NCBI GenBank assembly: GCA_025455665.1 | Contig: JALOMC010000005.1 | Coordinates: forward strand, 1-23,512 | Origin: Chitinophagaceae bacterium | GTDB taxonomy: Bacteria; Bacteroidota; Bacteroidia; Chitinophagales; Chitinophagaceae | Direction of reading: 5' to 3' | DNA: 23,512 bases | In this document: one piece after another, positions 16,583 through 23,512 of the stretch | How positions within the stretch are numbered: position 1 is the stretch's first letter | How the letters are laid out: each line of letters begins with the position of its first letter | Program-made: the position numbers and the translations under genes | The notes under the pieces: model-generated | Databases searched by the model: none | The model's input: only the letters and a program-made list of their open reading frames with translations | Told to the model about the DNA's origin: nothing

Positions 16583-16614
16583 TAAAAGTATCGAAACCTG
16601 ATTGCAGGCCTAAA
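16583..16614 (-). promoter_or_regulatory. promoter of D-Ala-D-Ala dipeptidase gene
   Basis: Minus strand: TTTA (16614-16611), 20-nt spacer, TACTTTTA (16590-16583), one base off the -7 consensus. Predicts a leader of roughly 35 nt before the ATG at 16542 and so supports that start. Confidence 0.4.
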
Positions 16615-16672
16615 ATGAGTTGATCGGTTCCCCCTGTGGGTGATCCGCCATTTTTGACCAAAAAAAGAAACC

Positions 16673-17119
16673 ATGCGAACCTTTAAACTCCTGAAATCGT
16701 GGATGCCGGCTATGCTGGGTCTGCTGCTGTTGGCAGCGGTACCTGCAGTGGCCAGCAAAGGCGAAAAAGAAAAGAAGGCCGCTGCCAATAAAGAAAAGTC
16801 GACCGATAGCCTGGTAGGCATGGCTAGTTGGTATGGCCCGCGTTTTCACGGAAAGCGAACCGCTACAGGCGATAAGTACGATCAAAATGCGTTGACCTGC
16901 GCCAGCAATCGTTTCCCGCTTGGCACCTGGCTAAAAGTGACCCATCTCAAGTCGGGCAAATCGGTGATTGTGCGTGTAAACGACCGGATGCACCCACGAA
17001 TGAAGCGAGTGGTGGACTTAAGCAAGGCTGCAGCTACTGAAATTGGGATTGTCAAGGTAGGGGTAGGCAAAGTGCTGATTGAAGATCTGGGCCGCAGCCT
17101 GCCGGCTAATTTGCCGTAA
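16673..17119 (+). CDS. rlpA: RlpA-like septal ring lytic transglycosylase family protein
   Basis: Exported 148-residue protein with a signal peptide (about 1-28, hydrophobic core MLGLLLLAAVPAVA) and a charged linker. A double-psi beta-barrel domain (about 46-142) follows, with ASWYGPRFHGKRTATG, PLGTWLKVTHL, VRVNDR and DLSKAAA, the standard order of RlpA motifs. RlpA cleaves denuded peptidoglycan strands in some bacteria. There is no SPOR domain, so septal targeting is unproven, and the usual small residues after VNDR are replaced by MHPRM. The start is the ATG at 16673; a weak -7 box CATTTTTG is at 16649-16656. A strong terminator hairpin follows. Confidence 0.9.
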   Translation: MRTFKLLKSWMPAMLGLLLLAAVPAVASKGEKEKKAAANKEKSTDSLVGMASWYGPRFHGKRTATGDKYDQNALTCASNRFPLGTWLKVTHLKSGKSVIVRVNDRMHPRMKRVVDLSKAAATEIGIVKVGVGKVLIEDLGRSLPANLP

Positions 17120-17162
17120 CATTTTGATAACGAAGGTTTACTGCGTGTAGCAGGAAAATATT

Positions 17163-17198
17163 GGAGACCGGTGCGCTTGCATCGGTCTCCTTGCTTTT
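17163..17198 (+). terminator. terminator after rlpA
   Basis: GGAGACCGGTGC and GCATCGGTCTCC (17163-17190) pair into a 12-bp stem with one G-U wobble and a GCTT loop, followed by TTGCTTTT. Confidence 0.7.
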
Positions 17199-17233
17199 GG
17201 CGGCTATGAGCCATAACCCCGGGTGATAAAAAA

Positions 17234-17266
17234 TTTATTCGCCAATGGCTTGTAGACCTACTTTTG
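17234..17266 (+). promoter_or_regulatory. promoter of OmpA-family gene
   Basis: Perfect -7 box TACTTTTG at 17259-17266 with a partial -33 TTTA at 17234-17237 placed 21 nt upstream. Leader of about 16 nt to the ATG at 17287, which excludes the upstream in-frame ATG at 17245. Confidence 0.55.
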
Positions 17267-17286
17267 TTGCACCAAAAAATTCCTCT

Positions 17287-18633
17287 ATGAGAAAACTAAG
17301 CCTGTCAGCATTGCTGCTGGCCGCGGCATTGGGCGCTTTTTCGCAGGACAAGCAAGTAGAAGATTACACAAAACCAGGTACCCTGGCGGTACATTTTGGC
17401 TATCTTGACTTTACTACCCCTCAGATTATCCGGAGTAGCTCGGTAGGCACTACGTTGTCTAACAAGCGCTGGGCAAAGCTCAATCAACAAACACCTTTAA
17501 TGGGCATCAGCTACATTAAAGGTTTGAGCAATCATTTTGACTACGCCTTTACGTATTTGCTCAGCTCGGTTGACTACCCTTTTCGTGATGCTACTCCCCG
17601 GTACCGCACAGACTACTTGCTTCATGAAGCCGATTTGAGCGTACGAATGAAGCTTCTGAGCGACAAGTATTTCCTGTCGCCGTACCTGTCGGCGGGTATC
17701 GGCGCTTCTGCTTATCGTATTGGCCGTTTCGATGCTTTCATGCCTGTGGGAGTTGGTCTTCAGCTGAAGTTGGCACCTACCACCTTTATGTTTTCCAATT
17801 TCCAGTACCGTGTACCGATTACTGAGCGGGCCAATTACCATTTTATGAGTAATATCGGTTTCGGGTTTACTGTACAGAAGAAAAAAGAAGTACCCAAGCC
17901 GGTGCCTGTAGTGGCACCTCCTCCGCCACCCCCGCCTCCGCCGGCCGATACCGATGGCGATGGCATCGTAGATCCCAACGATAAGTGCCCGACTGTGAAA
18001 GGGGTGGCAAAATATCAGGGCTGTCCGGTACCAGATACCGACAAGGATGGTGTAAACGACGAAGAAGATAAATGTCCAGGTACACCGGGCCTGGCTCGCT
18101 ATCAGGGTTGCCCTATTCCCGATAAAGACGGTGATGGCATCAACGATGAAGAAGATAAGTGTGCGGATGTGCCCGGTCTGGCCCGCTATCAGGGCTGTCC
18201 AATTCCTGATCGTGACGGCGATGGTGTGAATGACGAGGAAGACAAGTGCCCGGATGTAGCAGGTATTGTGGCTAACTATGGTTGCCCCGAAATCAAGTTC
18301 AAGCCAGAAAACATCACGTTCAATACAGGCTCGGCCGTGTTGACTGCCAAGGGCATCAAAGAATTGAAAGACAACGTGTTGCCAGCCATCAAGCAAGTGG
18401 GCAGCAACAAAATTTTGATTGAAGGACACACGGACAATACCGGTAATGCCAAGATGAACCAAACGCTGAGCAAGCGCCGGGCAGAGGCTGTAAAGGCATG
18501 GTTGGTAAAGAATGGTATTGCAGCCGATCAGCTAAGCACCGAAGGTTTTGGTAGTAGTGTTCCTCTTACCGATAATAAAACAGCTGCCGGTCGTGCTAAA
18601 AATCGCCGTGTAGATTTCAAATTGATCAAATAG
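17287..18633 (+). CDS. OmpA family outer-membrane protein with TSP3 repeats
   Basis: Outer-membrane/peptidoglycan-linking protein of 448 residues from the ATG at 17287. Signal peptide about 1-20, N-terminal beta-barrel-like region to about 200, then a Pro-rich hinge (run of P before residue 220). Four tandem 29-residue thrombospondin type-3-like repeats follow (about 221-336: DxDGDGxxDxxDKCP ... YQGCP), which should bind calcium. The C-terminal OmpA domain (about 340-448) has GHTDNTG and the SKRRAEAV segment, with the Asp and Arg used to bind diaminopimelate in peptidoglycan. This resembles the OprF/P60-type proteins common in Bacteroidota. It has its own promoter and a strong terminator, so it is monocistronic and probably highly expressed. 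Confidence 0.95.
   Translation: MRKLSLSALLLAAALGAFSQDKQVEDYTKPGTLAVHFGYLDFTTPQIIRSSSVGTTLSNKRWAKLNQQTPLMGISYIKGLSNHFDYAFTYLLSSVDYPFRDATPRYRTDYLLHEADLSVRMKLLSDKYFLSPYLSAGIGASAYRIGRFDAFMPVGVGLQLKLAPTTFMFSNFQYRVPITERANYHFMSNIGFGFTVQKKKEVPKPVPVVAPPPPPPPPPADTDGDGIVDPNDKCPTVKGVAKYQGCPVPDTDKDGVNDEEDKCPGTPGLARYQGCPIPDKDGDGINDEEDKCADVPGLARYQGCPIPDRDGDGVNDEEDKCPDVAGIVANYGCPEIKFKPENITFNTGSAVLTAKGIKELKDNVLPAIKQVGSNKILIEGHTDNTGNAKMNQTLSKRRAEAVKAWLVKNGIAADQLSTEGFGSSVPLTDNKTAAGRAKNRRVDFKLIK
17947..18294 (+). repeat. four tandem 87-bp TSP3-coding repeats
   Basis: Units begin at 17947, 18034, 18121 and 18208, each 87 bp (29 codons), beginning with GAT of the Asp-rich motif. Units 2-4 are closest to each other; the last half of unit 4 has drifted. 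Confidence 0.9.
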
Positions 18634-18678
18634 ACATCAATAAACAAAGGACCAGGTAATTCGAATGCTGGTTCTTGC

Positions 18679-18718
18679 AAAAAGTGGCTCGCCAATATTG
18701 GCGAGCCACTTTTTTTTT
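18679..18718. terminator. strong bidirectional terminator between OmpA and desaturase genes
   Basis: Perfect dyad with arms GTGGCTCGCC and GGCGAGCCAC around AATATT (18684-18709), flanked by five A on the left and nine T on the right. It can stop both the plus-strand OmpA transcript and the minus-strand desaturase transcript. Confidence 0.9.
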
Positions 18719-18798
18719 CAAACTTTCTTTCGGCCACTGCCTCACTGCCTGGCCACACCACCTTGCGGAAGCTTGTCTCAAGTTTCTCGCTGGCATTT

Positions 18799-19560
18799 CT
18801 AGCCTTTTGGCTGGCCATAGTGTTGCACGGCTTCTTCATAATCGCTGCGCAAAGTGCCAAACAGCCGATCCCAAATGAGCGTGTATAGCCCGTAATTTCC
18901 CTTGAAGTATTGGTGGTGTTGGTTGTGGGCCACACCGGTATTGATCCAACGACCGATCCGGTGCCGGGCTATCCGGCGTGGATACAGTTCGTAGCCGAGG
19001 TGACCATATACATTGTACATTATTTGAAACAACATGAAAAGACCAAACAGATATACGTGGACAGGTAGCAGAAATGCAGCCAGAGGAATAATACCTGCCT
19101 CCAACAATGCCTCCAGCGGATGAAAGGCGTAGGCCGTCCACGGTGAGGGATTGGTAGATAAGTGATGGACTAAGTGAATCCGCCGAAAGAGCCACGGCTG
19201 GTGCATAAGCCGATGAATGCCATAAAACCATGCATCGTGCAGCAAAAAGAGCCCAACAAAACTGAGCAGGTGCCAGCCCCAGCCAAACTCGGCAAAGCCG
19301 CTGTAAATCATTTTGTTATACGGGCGAAGCACAATAATACAAGCATAGGCCACGAAAGAGAAAATGAGCATGCTCAGCAGGCTGAAGCCGATATCTCGCC
19401 AATAGGAAGCAAGTTTTGGAAAACGAGGCTGAATTTTTCGGCGGCGAAAGTAGCCGGGGAAAAGCCAGTAAAAAATGGCAAAGGCCACCAGCGCCAATAA
19501 AAAATACCGCGTGGAGATAGTGACGGCTATTTTGAGCCATGCAGCCCAACTTGCTTCCAT
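18799..19560 (-). CDS. sterol desaturase / fatty acid hydroxylase family protein
   Basis: Membrane di-iron enzyme family protein of 253 residues with about four to five hydrophobic segments. Histidine clusters match the FA_hydroxylase pattern: H108 and HRLMH at 116-120, H129 with HH at 132-133, and HNQHH at 212-216. Such enzymes hydroxylate or desaturate lipids or carotenoids using O2; the substrate here is unknown. The start is the ATG at 19560; a GTG two codons earlier is less likely. A promoter at 19671-19701 is followed by a terminator hairpin before the gene, so its expression may be attenuated. It shares a bidirectional terminator with the OmpA gene downstream. Confidence 0.92.
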   Translation of the reverse strand: MEASWAAWLKIAVTISTRYFLLALVAFAIFYWLFPGYFRRRKIQPRFPKLASYWRDIGFSLLSMLIFSFVAYACIIVLRPYNKMIYSGFAEFGWGWHLLSFVGLFLLHDAWFYGIHRLMHQPWLFRRIHLVHHLSTNPSPWTAYAFHPLEALLEAGIIPLAAFLLPVHVYLFGLFMLFQIMYNVYGHLGYELYPRRIARHRIGRWINTGVAHNQHHQYFKGNYGLYTLIWDRLFGTLRSDYEEAVQHYGQPKG

Positions 19561-19612
19561 AAACACTTGTTTGCTACCTGAAGGTAGGTAAGTGCCATGG
19601 CCCGAATGCTAT

Positions 19613-19646
19613 AAAAAAGCCCCGGCGTGGAAACGTCGGGACTTTT
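19613..19646 (-). terminator. terminator/attenuator hairpin upstream of desaturase gene
   Basis: Minus-strand stem AAAAGTCCCGACG / CGCCGGGGCTTTT with a C-A mismatch and a G-T wobble, then T6. It lies about 25 nt after a candidate promoter and 52 nt before the desaturase ATG, with no gene between. Confidence 0.6.
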
Positions 19647-19665
19647 GGAATGGTTTGATTAAGAT
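19615..19665 (-). ncRNA. putative small RNA or leader transcript
   Basis: A stretch of about 50 nt bounded by a promoter-like pair (19671-19701) and the T6 terminator hairpin. It has no coding potential. Either a short independent RNA or the attenuated leader of the desaturase mRNA. Ends are approximate. Confidence 0.3.
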
Positions 19666-19670
19666 TACTG

Positions 19671-19701
19671 CTAATATAAGTACACCAGCATTTACCGCAA
19701 A
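19671..19701 (-). promoter_or_regulatory. candidate promoter upstream of desaturase gene
   Basis: Minus strand TTTG (19701-19698), 19-nt spacer, TATATTAG (19678-19671): full -33 match, ideal spacing and one mismatch in the -7 box. Confidence 0.5.
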
Positions 19702-19738
19702 GGTTTGTGGTGAGTTTTTCTTGAAAACGTAAACATGC

Positions 19739-19768
19739 AAAAGCCCCACCTTTTGGGGTGGGGCTTTT
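19739..19768. terminator. terminator after pyrophosphatase gene
   Basis: AAAAGCCCCACC / GGTGGGGCTTTT, a 12-bp perfect stem with a 6-nt loop, beginning 34 nt after the stop of the minus-strand pyrophosphatase gene. Flanking A/T runs allow action in both directions. Confidence 0.8.
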
Positions 19769-19802
19769 ACTACAAGCAGCACTTGCTTTTCAGTCTGCTA
19801 TT

Positions 19803-22187
19803 TTACCTCTTTTCGGTTGTTTGTATAATCTGCACTTCTTTGACGGTTGCCGCACCGGCGGGTACTGCCATCAGCTGACTATACCTCGCATTTACATCAT
19901 CTGATTGCGCTACACCATTAATGGTCAGCTTGCCGTTTTTTACTTCCACCGTTACATTGTCGGTAGCGCTTACAAGGCCATCGGCTTTCAATGCAGCCAG
20001 CAGCGGCGATTCCTGCAGGGCGGCTTTTTTTACTTCAGACACCACCGTAGCAGTATGGTGGCTTTTGGTGCCATGCACCTGTGCCAGGGTAGGAGCTATC
20101 ACCAGCGATACGATCGACATCAACTTGATCAGGATGTTCATGGAAGGACCAGAAGTGTCTTTGAAAGGATCGCCCACAGTGTCGCCGGTTACCGACGCTT
20201 TGTGAGGTTCGCTCTTCTTGTAGTACACCTCGCCATTGATCTCTACGCCTTTTTCAAAGCTCTTCTTGGCATTGTCCCAGGCTCCGCCGGCGTTGTTTTG
20301 GAACATACCCATGAGTACACCGCTCACAGTGGCACCAGCCAAAAAGCCACCCAGCGCTTCGGGACCCATTACAAAGCCAATGATAATAGGCGAAAGGATA
20401 GCGATGGCACCGGGCATCATCATTTTCTTGATAGATGCTTCGGTAGAAATGGCCACACACTTATCGTATTCGGGCTTGCCCTTGCCTTCCATAATGCCAG
20501 GAATGGTGCGGAACTGCCGGCGAACTTCTTCCACCATGGCCATCGCCGCTTCGCCCACGGCACGGATGGCCAGCGACGAGAAAATGAACGGAATCATACC
20601 ACCTACAAACAAGCAGGCCAGCACATCCGCTTTGTAAATATCAATGCCTTCGATACCGGCTACACCCACAAAGGCAGCAAACAGAGCGAGAGCAGTCAAA
20701 GCTGCAGAGGCAATGGCAAAACCTTTACCAGTGGCAGCAGTGGTGTTACCTACTGCATCCAGGATATCGGTTTTTTCACGCACTTCTTTGGGCAGTTCGC
20801 TCATTTCGGCGATACCACCAGCGTTGTCGGCAATGGGACCAAAGGCGTCAATAGCCAGCTGCATGGCGGTGGTAGCCATCATACCTGCGGCAGCTATGGC
20901 CACGCCGTACAGGCCAGCACACTCATACGAGCCCCAGATACCGGCAGCCAGTACCAAAATGGGCAGCATGGTGCTTTCCATACCTACTGCCAAACCACCA
21001 ATGACGTTGGTAGCATGGCCGGTAGCACTTTGGCGGATGATGCTGAGTACCGGGCGCTTGCCCATGGCAGTAAAATACTCGGTAATAATGCTCATAAGCG
21101 TACCCACAGCCAAACCAACGATGATGGCACCCATCACGCCATTACGGGTGAATTCGAGGCCACGTAGGCTCATGGTTTCGGGCAGCAGCCAGTACACCAG
21201 GCCGGCAGAGGCGGCAGCTGTGAGGATGATGGAGCCCCAGTTACCCATGTTCAGGGCTTTTTGCACCGTGTCAGTATTCAGACCTGCATTGTCGCCGATG
21301 CGCACAAACAGGGTGCCAATAATGGAGAAAAGAATACCGATACCAGCTATCAACATCGGCAGCAAAATGGGCGACAGACCACCAAATGCATCAACGGCGG
21401 TGGTTTCCTGACCCAGTACCATGGTGGCCAGTACGGTAGCCACGTACGAACCAAACAAGTCGGCGCCCATGCCCGCTACGTCGCCCACGTTATCGCCCAC
21501 ATTGTCGGCAATGGTAGCGGGGTTGCGGGGGTCGTCTTCCGGAATACCGGCTTCTACTTTACCTACCAGGTCGGCTCCTACGTCGGCCGCCTTGGTGTAA
21601 ATACCGCCACCAACCCGGGCAAACAAGGCAATCGATTCTGCACCCAGCGAAAAACCGGTGAGGACTTCAATGGTTTTCAGCATTTCTGTGCCCGTTACGG
21701 CAGCACCTTCGGGTACAAACATCATTTTAAAAACAATGAACAGGGCACCCAGGCCCAGCACTGCCAGACCGGCTACACCCAGGCCCATGACAGCACCACC
21801 TGTAAACGATACATTCAGCGCCTTGCTCAGACTGGTTTGGGCAGCGTGGGCTGTCCGCACATTGGCCTTGGTAGCTATGCGCATACCTATGTAGCCGGCA
21901 GCAGCGCTAAACACGGCACCTAGCACAAATGCACCAGCAATCAGCGGGTGGCTGTTGGGGTTGCTCATGCTCATTACACCCAGCAAAATGGCCACCAGCA
22001 CCACAAAATAGCCCAGTATTTTCCACTCAGCTTTCAAGAAAGCCATGGCACCTTCAGCAATGTACCGGCTGATTTCCTGCATACGATCGTTGCCGGCGGG
22101 TTGGTTGCTCACCCACTTAAACTTGAGGAACGTGTACAGCAAACCGATGATACCCATGGCTGGTACAGCGTAGATCAAATTTTCCAT
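19803..22187 (-). CDS. hppA: membrane-bound ion-translocating pyrophosphatase with C-terminal extension
   Basis: Integral-membrane pump of 794 residues that couples PPi hydrolysis to H+ and/or Na+ export. The start is the ATG at 22187 (MENLIYAVP); the frame is open further upstream without similarity. Family signatures are ADVGADLVGKVE at 201-212 and DNVGDNVGDVAGMGAD at 228-243, which hold the Mg-PPi-binding Asp residues, and GNTTAATGKG in the second half, whose Ala marks the K+-dependent class. Ion specificity cannot be fixed by eye. The canonical core ends near 703; a further 91 residues follow, starting VHGTKSHH and containing VEVKNGKLTINGVAQSDD. This tail is not part of the usual fold. 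A -7 box TATATTTG lies 33 nt upstream; a terminator follows. Confidence 0.95.
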   Translation of the reverse strand: MENLIYAVPAMGIIGLLYTFLKFKWVSNQPAGNDRMQEISRYIAEGAMAFLKAEWKILGYFVVLVAILLGVMSMSNPNSHPLIAGAFVLGAVFSAAAGYIGMRIATKANVRTAHAAQTSLSKALNVSFTGGAVMGLGVAGLAVLGLGALFIVFKMMFVPEGAAVTGTEMLKTIEVLTGFSLGAESIALFARVGGGIYTKAADVGADLVGKVEAGIPEDDPRNPATIADNVGDNVGDVAGMGADLFGSYVATVLATMVLGQETTAVDAFGGLSPILLPMLIAGIGILFSIIGTLFVRIGDNAGLNTDTVQKALNMGNWGSIILTAAASAGLVYWLLPETMSLRGLEFTRNGVMGAIIVGLAVGTLMSIITEYFTAMGKRPVLSIIRQSATGHATNVIGGLAVGMESTMLPILVLAAGIWGSYECAGLYGVAIAAAGMMATTAMQLAIDAFGPIADNAGGIAEMSELPKEVREKTDILDAVGNTTAATGKGFAIASAALTALALFAAFVGVAGIEGIDIYKADVLACLFVGGMIPFIFSSLAIRAVGEAAMAMVEEVRRQFRTIPGIMEGKGKPEYDKCVAISTEASIKKMMMPGAIAILSPIIIGFVMGPEALGGFLAGATVSGVLMGMFQNNAGGAWDNAKKSFEKGVEINGEVYYKKSEPHKASVTGDTVGDPFKDTSGPSMNILIKLMSIVSLVIAPTLAQVHGTKSHHTATVVSEVKKAALQESPLLAALKADGLVSATDNVTVEVKNGKLTINGVAQSDDVNARYSQLMAVPAGAATVKEVQIIQTTEKR

Positions 22188-22220
22188 AATAATGATTAAC
22201 GTATTTTTTGAAAAGGTGGG

Positions 22221-22228
22221 CAAATATA
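22221..22228 (-). promoter_or_regulatory. -7 box of pyrophosphatase gene
   Basis: Minus-strand TATATTTG is a perfect TAnnTTTG match, 33 nt before the ATG at 22187. No clear -33 TTG. It implies that the gene has its own promoter despite lying 87 nt after the AraC gene on the same strand. Confidence 0.5.
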
Positions 22229-22274
22229 GGGGTTGGGCCCGTGGGATAGGCCCGGCAGGCAGGCGGGTGCACAA

Positions 22275-23147
22275 CTAATTTTTGGCTTGTACTGCTGTCC
22301 ATTGGCGCATGTATTCGCCCGGTGTTTGACCCATTTGCTGCCTGAACACCCGGTTGAAGCTGGCCACATGCTGAAAGCCGCTGGTGTACGCCGCGGCTGC
22401 AATGCCGGCCTCCGGCTCGTGCTGCAGCTGGCGGCAGGCAGTCTGTATGCGGAGTTCGTTCAGAAACCGGATATAGGTTTTACCAGTGTGCTTCTTGAAG
22501 TACCTGCAAAATGCCGGCACACTCATATGGCCCAGGGCGGCTACTTCGGGCAGGCCAATGCTGCGGTGCAGGTGCTGGTGGCTGTATTGCAAAATAGAGC
22601 TGAGCCGTTGGCCCTCAGCCTCTGGCAGGGTACGCTGCCAGCTGGTCAGTGGTTGGTGTTGGCGGCTGCCGGCCAGGTGCTGCAGCAACTGCAAAAAGCA
22701 AACCAACCGCCCTTGTTGCTGCTGGCAGGCCGTTAGCTGCAGCAGCCTGGCCGCTTCGGCTTCATCGGCGGCGGCTACCCGGCACCCATGGCTGTAGTGC
22801 TGCAGCCAGCGCTGCACAGGTTGCAGCTCAGGCAATTGTAGCACGGCTGCCAGCGGGCCCAGTGGATCGAAAAATAAGGTCCAGGCTTCGGCATCGTAGT
22901 GCGTAGCCGTGGCCAAAGCAGCACTGCGAAATACATGCGGAAGGCCAGCACCAATGAAGTATACCTGCCCGGCCGAAAACGGAAATACGCCCTGGCCGGC
23001 CAGCAAAGTGCCGCTGCCCTTGACTATCCAGGTCAGTTGCGCTTCGCGGTGACGGTGCAGGTGCTCGTAAAAAAAAGGCAGCACATCATGCTGGGCATGT
23101 ATGCTACTGTTGCTGGGTACCGGCACTGTAAATGGAATGACTTTCAC
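22275..23147 (-). CDS. AraC family transcriptional regulator with cupin-like sensor domain
   Basis: DNA-binding regulator of 290 residues. The N-terminal cupin-like sensor domain spans about 25-95 (HLHRHREAQLTWIVKGSG ... GQVYFIGAGLPHVF). The C-terminal AraC double helix-turn-helix is at about 183-283, with IGLPEVAALGHMSVPAFCRYFKKHTG and the YTSGFQHVASFNRVFRQQMGQTPGEYM segment typical of the family. Translation starts at GTG 23147, because an in-frame TAA immediately precedes it and the next residues fit the domain start. It diverges from a dihydrodipicolinate synthase-family gene, its most probable target; an imperfect inverted repeat lies between them. The effector is probably a small molecule linked to that pathway. 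Confidence 0.93.
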   Translation of the reverse strand: MKVIPFTVPVPSNSSIHAQHDVLPFFYEHLHRHREAQLTWIVKGSGTLLAGQGVFPFSAGQVYFIGAGLPHVFRSAALATATHYDAEAWTLFFDPLGPLAAVLQLPELQPVQRWLQHYSHGCRVAAADEAEAARLLQLTACQQQQGRLVCFLQLLQHLAGSRQHQPLTSWQRTLPEAEGQRLSSILQYSHQHLHRSIGLPEVAALGHMSVPAFCRYFKKHTGKTYIRFLNELRIQTACRQLQHEPEAGIAAAAYTSGFQHVASFNRVFRQQMGQTPGEYMRQWTAVQAKN

Positions 23148-23164
23148 TTAGCGAATTTTGGCTG

Positions 23165-23188
23165 CTTATTTGCTAGCCTGCAATAAAG
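23165..23188. promoter_or_regulatory. imperfect inverted repeat in AraC/aldolase divergent spacer
   Basis: Arms CTTATTTGC (23165-23173) and GCAATAAAG (23180-23188) match at 7 of 9 positions around TAGCCT. Candidate operator just upstream of the AraC gene start. Confidence 0.3.
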
Positions 23189-23248
23189 ATGGTTAATATC
23201 TGCTAAATCTCGGGCACATGTTGCAAAGCCGTTTGATTGGCCGGCCGC

Positions 23249-23256
23249 TAGTTTTG
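23249..23256 (+). promoter_or_regulatory. -7 box of dihydrodipicolinate synthase-family gene
   Basis: TAGTTTTG is a perfect TAnnTTTG match, 35 nt before the ATG at 23292. The -33 region is poor (TTTG at only 13 nt), as expected for an activator-dependent promoter controlled by the adjacent AraC protein. Confidence 0.45.
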
Positions 23257-23291
23257 GGCACGCTGTTACAGCCAACTAATCTTTACTACTC

Positions 23292-23512
23292 ATGCAACCA
23301 ACCTGGCAGGGCGTGTATCCCGCCCTTACTACCAAGTTCAAGGCCGATGAAAGCCTTGACATCGATCTGTTTTTAAAAAATGTGGAGGCCCAACTGGCTG
23401 CCGGCGTCGATGGCATCATCATTGGCGGTAGCCTCGGCGAAGCCAGCACCATCACTACGGCCGAAAAAGAAGTGCTGGTGAAGGAATCGGTAGCATTTGT
23501 AAACGGGCGGGT
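23292..23512 (+). CDS. dihydrodipicolinate synthase family protein, 5' part
   Basis: First 73 residues of a class I aldolase of the DHDPS/N-acetylneuraminate lyase family; the gene runs off the right edge. WQGVYPALTTKF at the start and GGSLGEASTITTAEKE near 46-61 are the conserved first and second strands; the family's usual GTTGE phosphate/carboxylate loop is GSLGE here, a change typical of catabolic members rather than lysine-biosynthetic DapA. The Schiff-base Lys lies outside the window. It is divergent from an AraC regulator. In Bacteroidota this pairing often heads hydroxyproline catabolism clusters, in which case the enzyme would be a pyrroline-4-hydroxy-2-carboxylate deaminase; this is an inference from context. 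Confidence 0.85.
   Translation, partial: MQPTWQGVYPALTTKFKADESLDIDLFLKNVEAQLAAGVDGIIIGGSLGEASTITTAEKEVLVKESVAFVNGR

Noticed and set aside
19905..21167. 420-codon open frame antisense to the pyrophosphatase gene
   Set aside because: A His/Gly/Thr-rich product with no domain, fully inside a clear membrane-protein gene.
1..23512. Defence island, prophage, CRISPR or transposon
   Set aside because: No nuclease, integrase, transposase, phage gene or regular spacer repeat was seen; gene content is metabolic and envelope-related.

Overview
The window reads as chromosomal DNA of a Bacteroidota bacterium, most likely close to Chitinophagaceae. The evidence is a TonB-dependent receptor with an N-terminal carboxypeptidase-like repeat, an FHS-type sugar permease, a DUF3347 protein, a TSP3-repeat OmpA protein, near absence of Shine-Dalgarno sites, and repeated TAnnTTTG (-7) promoter boxes. 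This placement is inferred from gene content and motifs; no 16S or marker-gene comparison was possible. I see no prophage, IS element, CRISPR array, tRNA or rRNA.

Region 1 (1-7312) is a sugar-oxidation locus. A truncated GMC oxidoreductase on the minus strand diverges from a plus-strand series: FHS-type MFS permease, Tat-exported TIM-barrel sugar isomerase, two paralogous GMC flavoprotein dehydrogenases, and a gluconate-2-dehydrogenase subunit-3-like protein with a Tat/lipoprotein leader. All three GMC proteins carry a C-x5-C-x3-C motif like that of 3Fe-4S-containing FAD glucose dehydrogenases. The layout suggests periplasmic oxidation and isomerisation of a sugar or glycoside followed by uptake. 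The divergent spacer holds a 12-nt element repeated in opposite orientation in front of both genes, plus a 12-bp perfect palindrome.

Region 2 (7305-13661) holds radC (minus), prs (plus), then on the minus strand a DUF3347 lipid- or membrane-anchored protein, a TonB-dependent receptor without a SusD partner, and a DUF819 membrane protein.

Region 3 (13666-19560) holds an ABC-F ATPase, a VanX-like D-Ala-D-Ala dipeptidase, an RlpA-like protein, an OmpA/TSP3 outer-membrane protein, and a fatty acid hydroxylase/sterol desaturase family protein. Several intrinsic terminators are clear. The DUF3347 and ABC-F genes diverge, and each has a -7 box four bases before its ATG, which predicts leaderless mRNAs.

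Region 4 (19561-23512) holds a membrane pyrophosphatase with an unusual C-terminal tail, an AraC-family regulator, and the start of a divergent dihydrodipicolinate synthase-family gene cut by the window edge. Between the pyrophosphatase and the desaturase lies a promoter followed by a terminator hairpin, which could be a small RNA or an attenuator. Most of the window is ordinary core and metabolic content. The best leads are the sugar-oxidation locus with its shared divergent elements, the leaderless pair, and the putative attenuator or sRNA.
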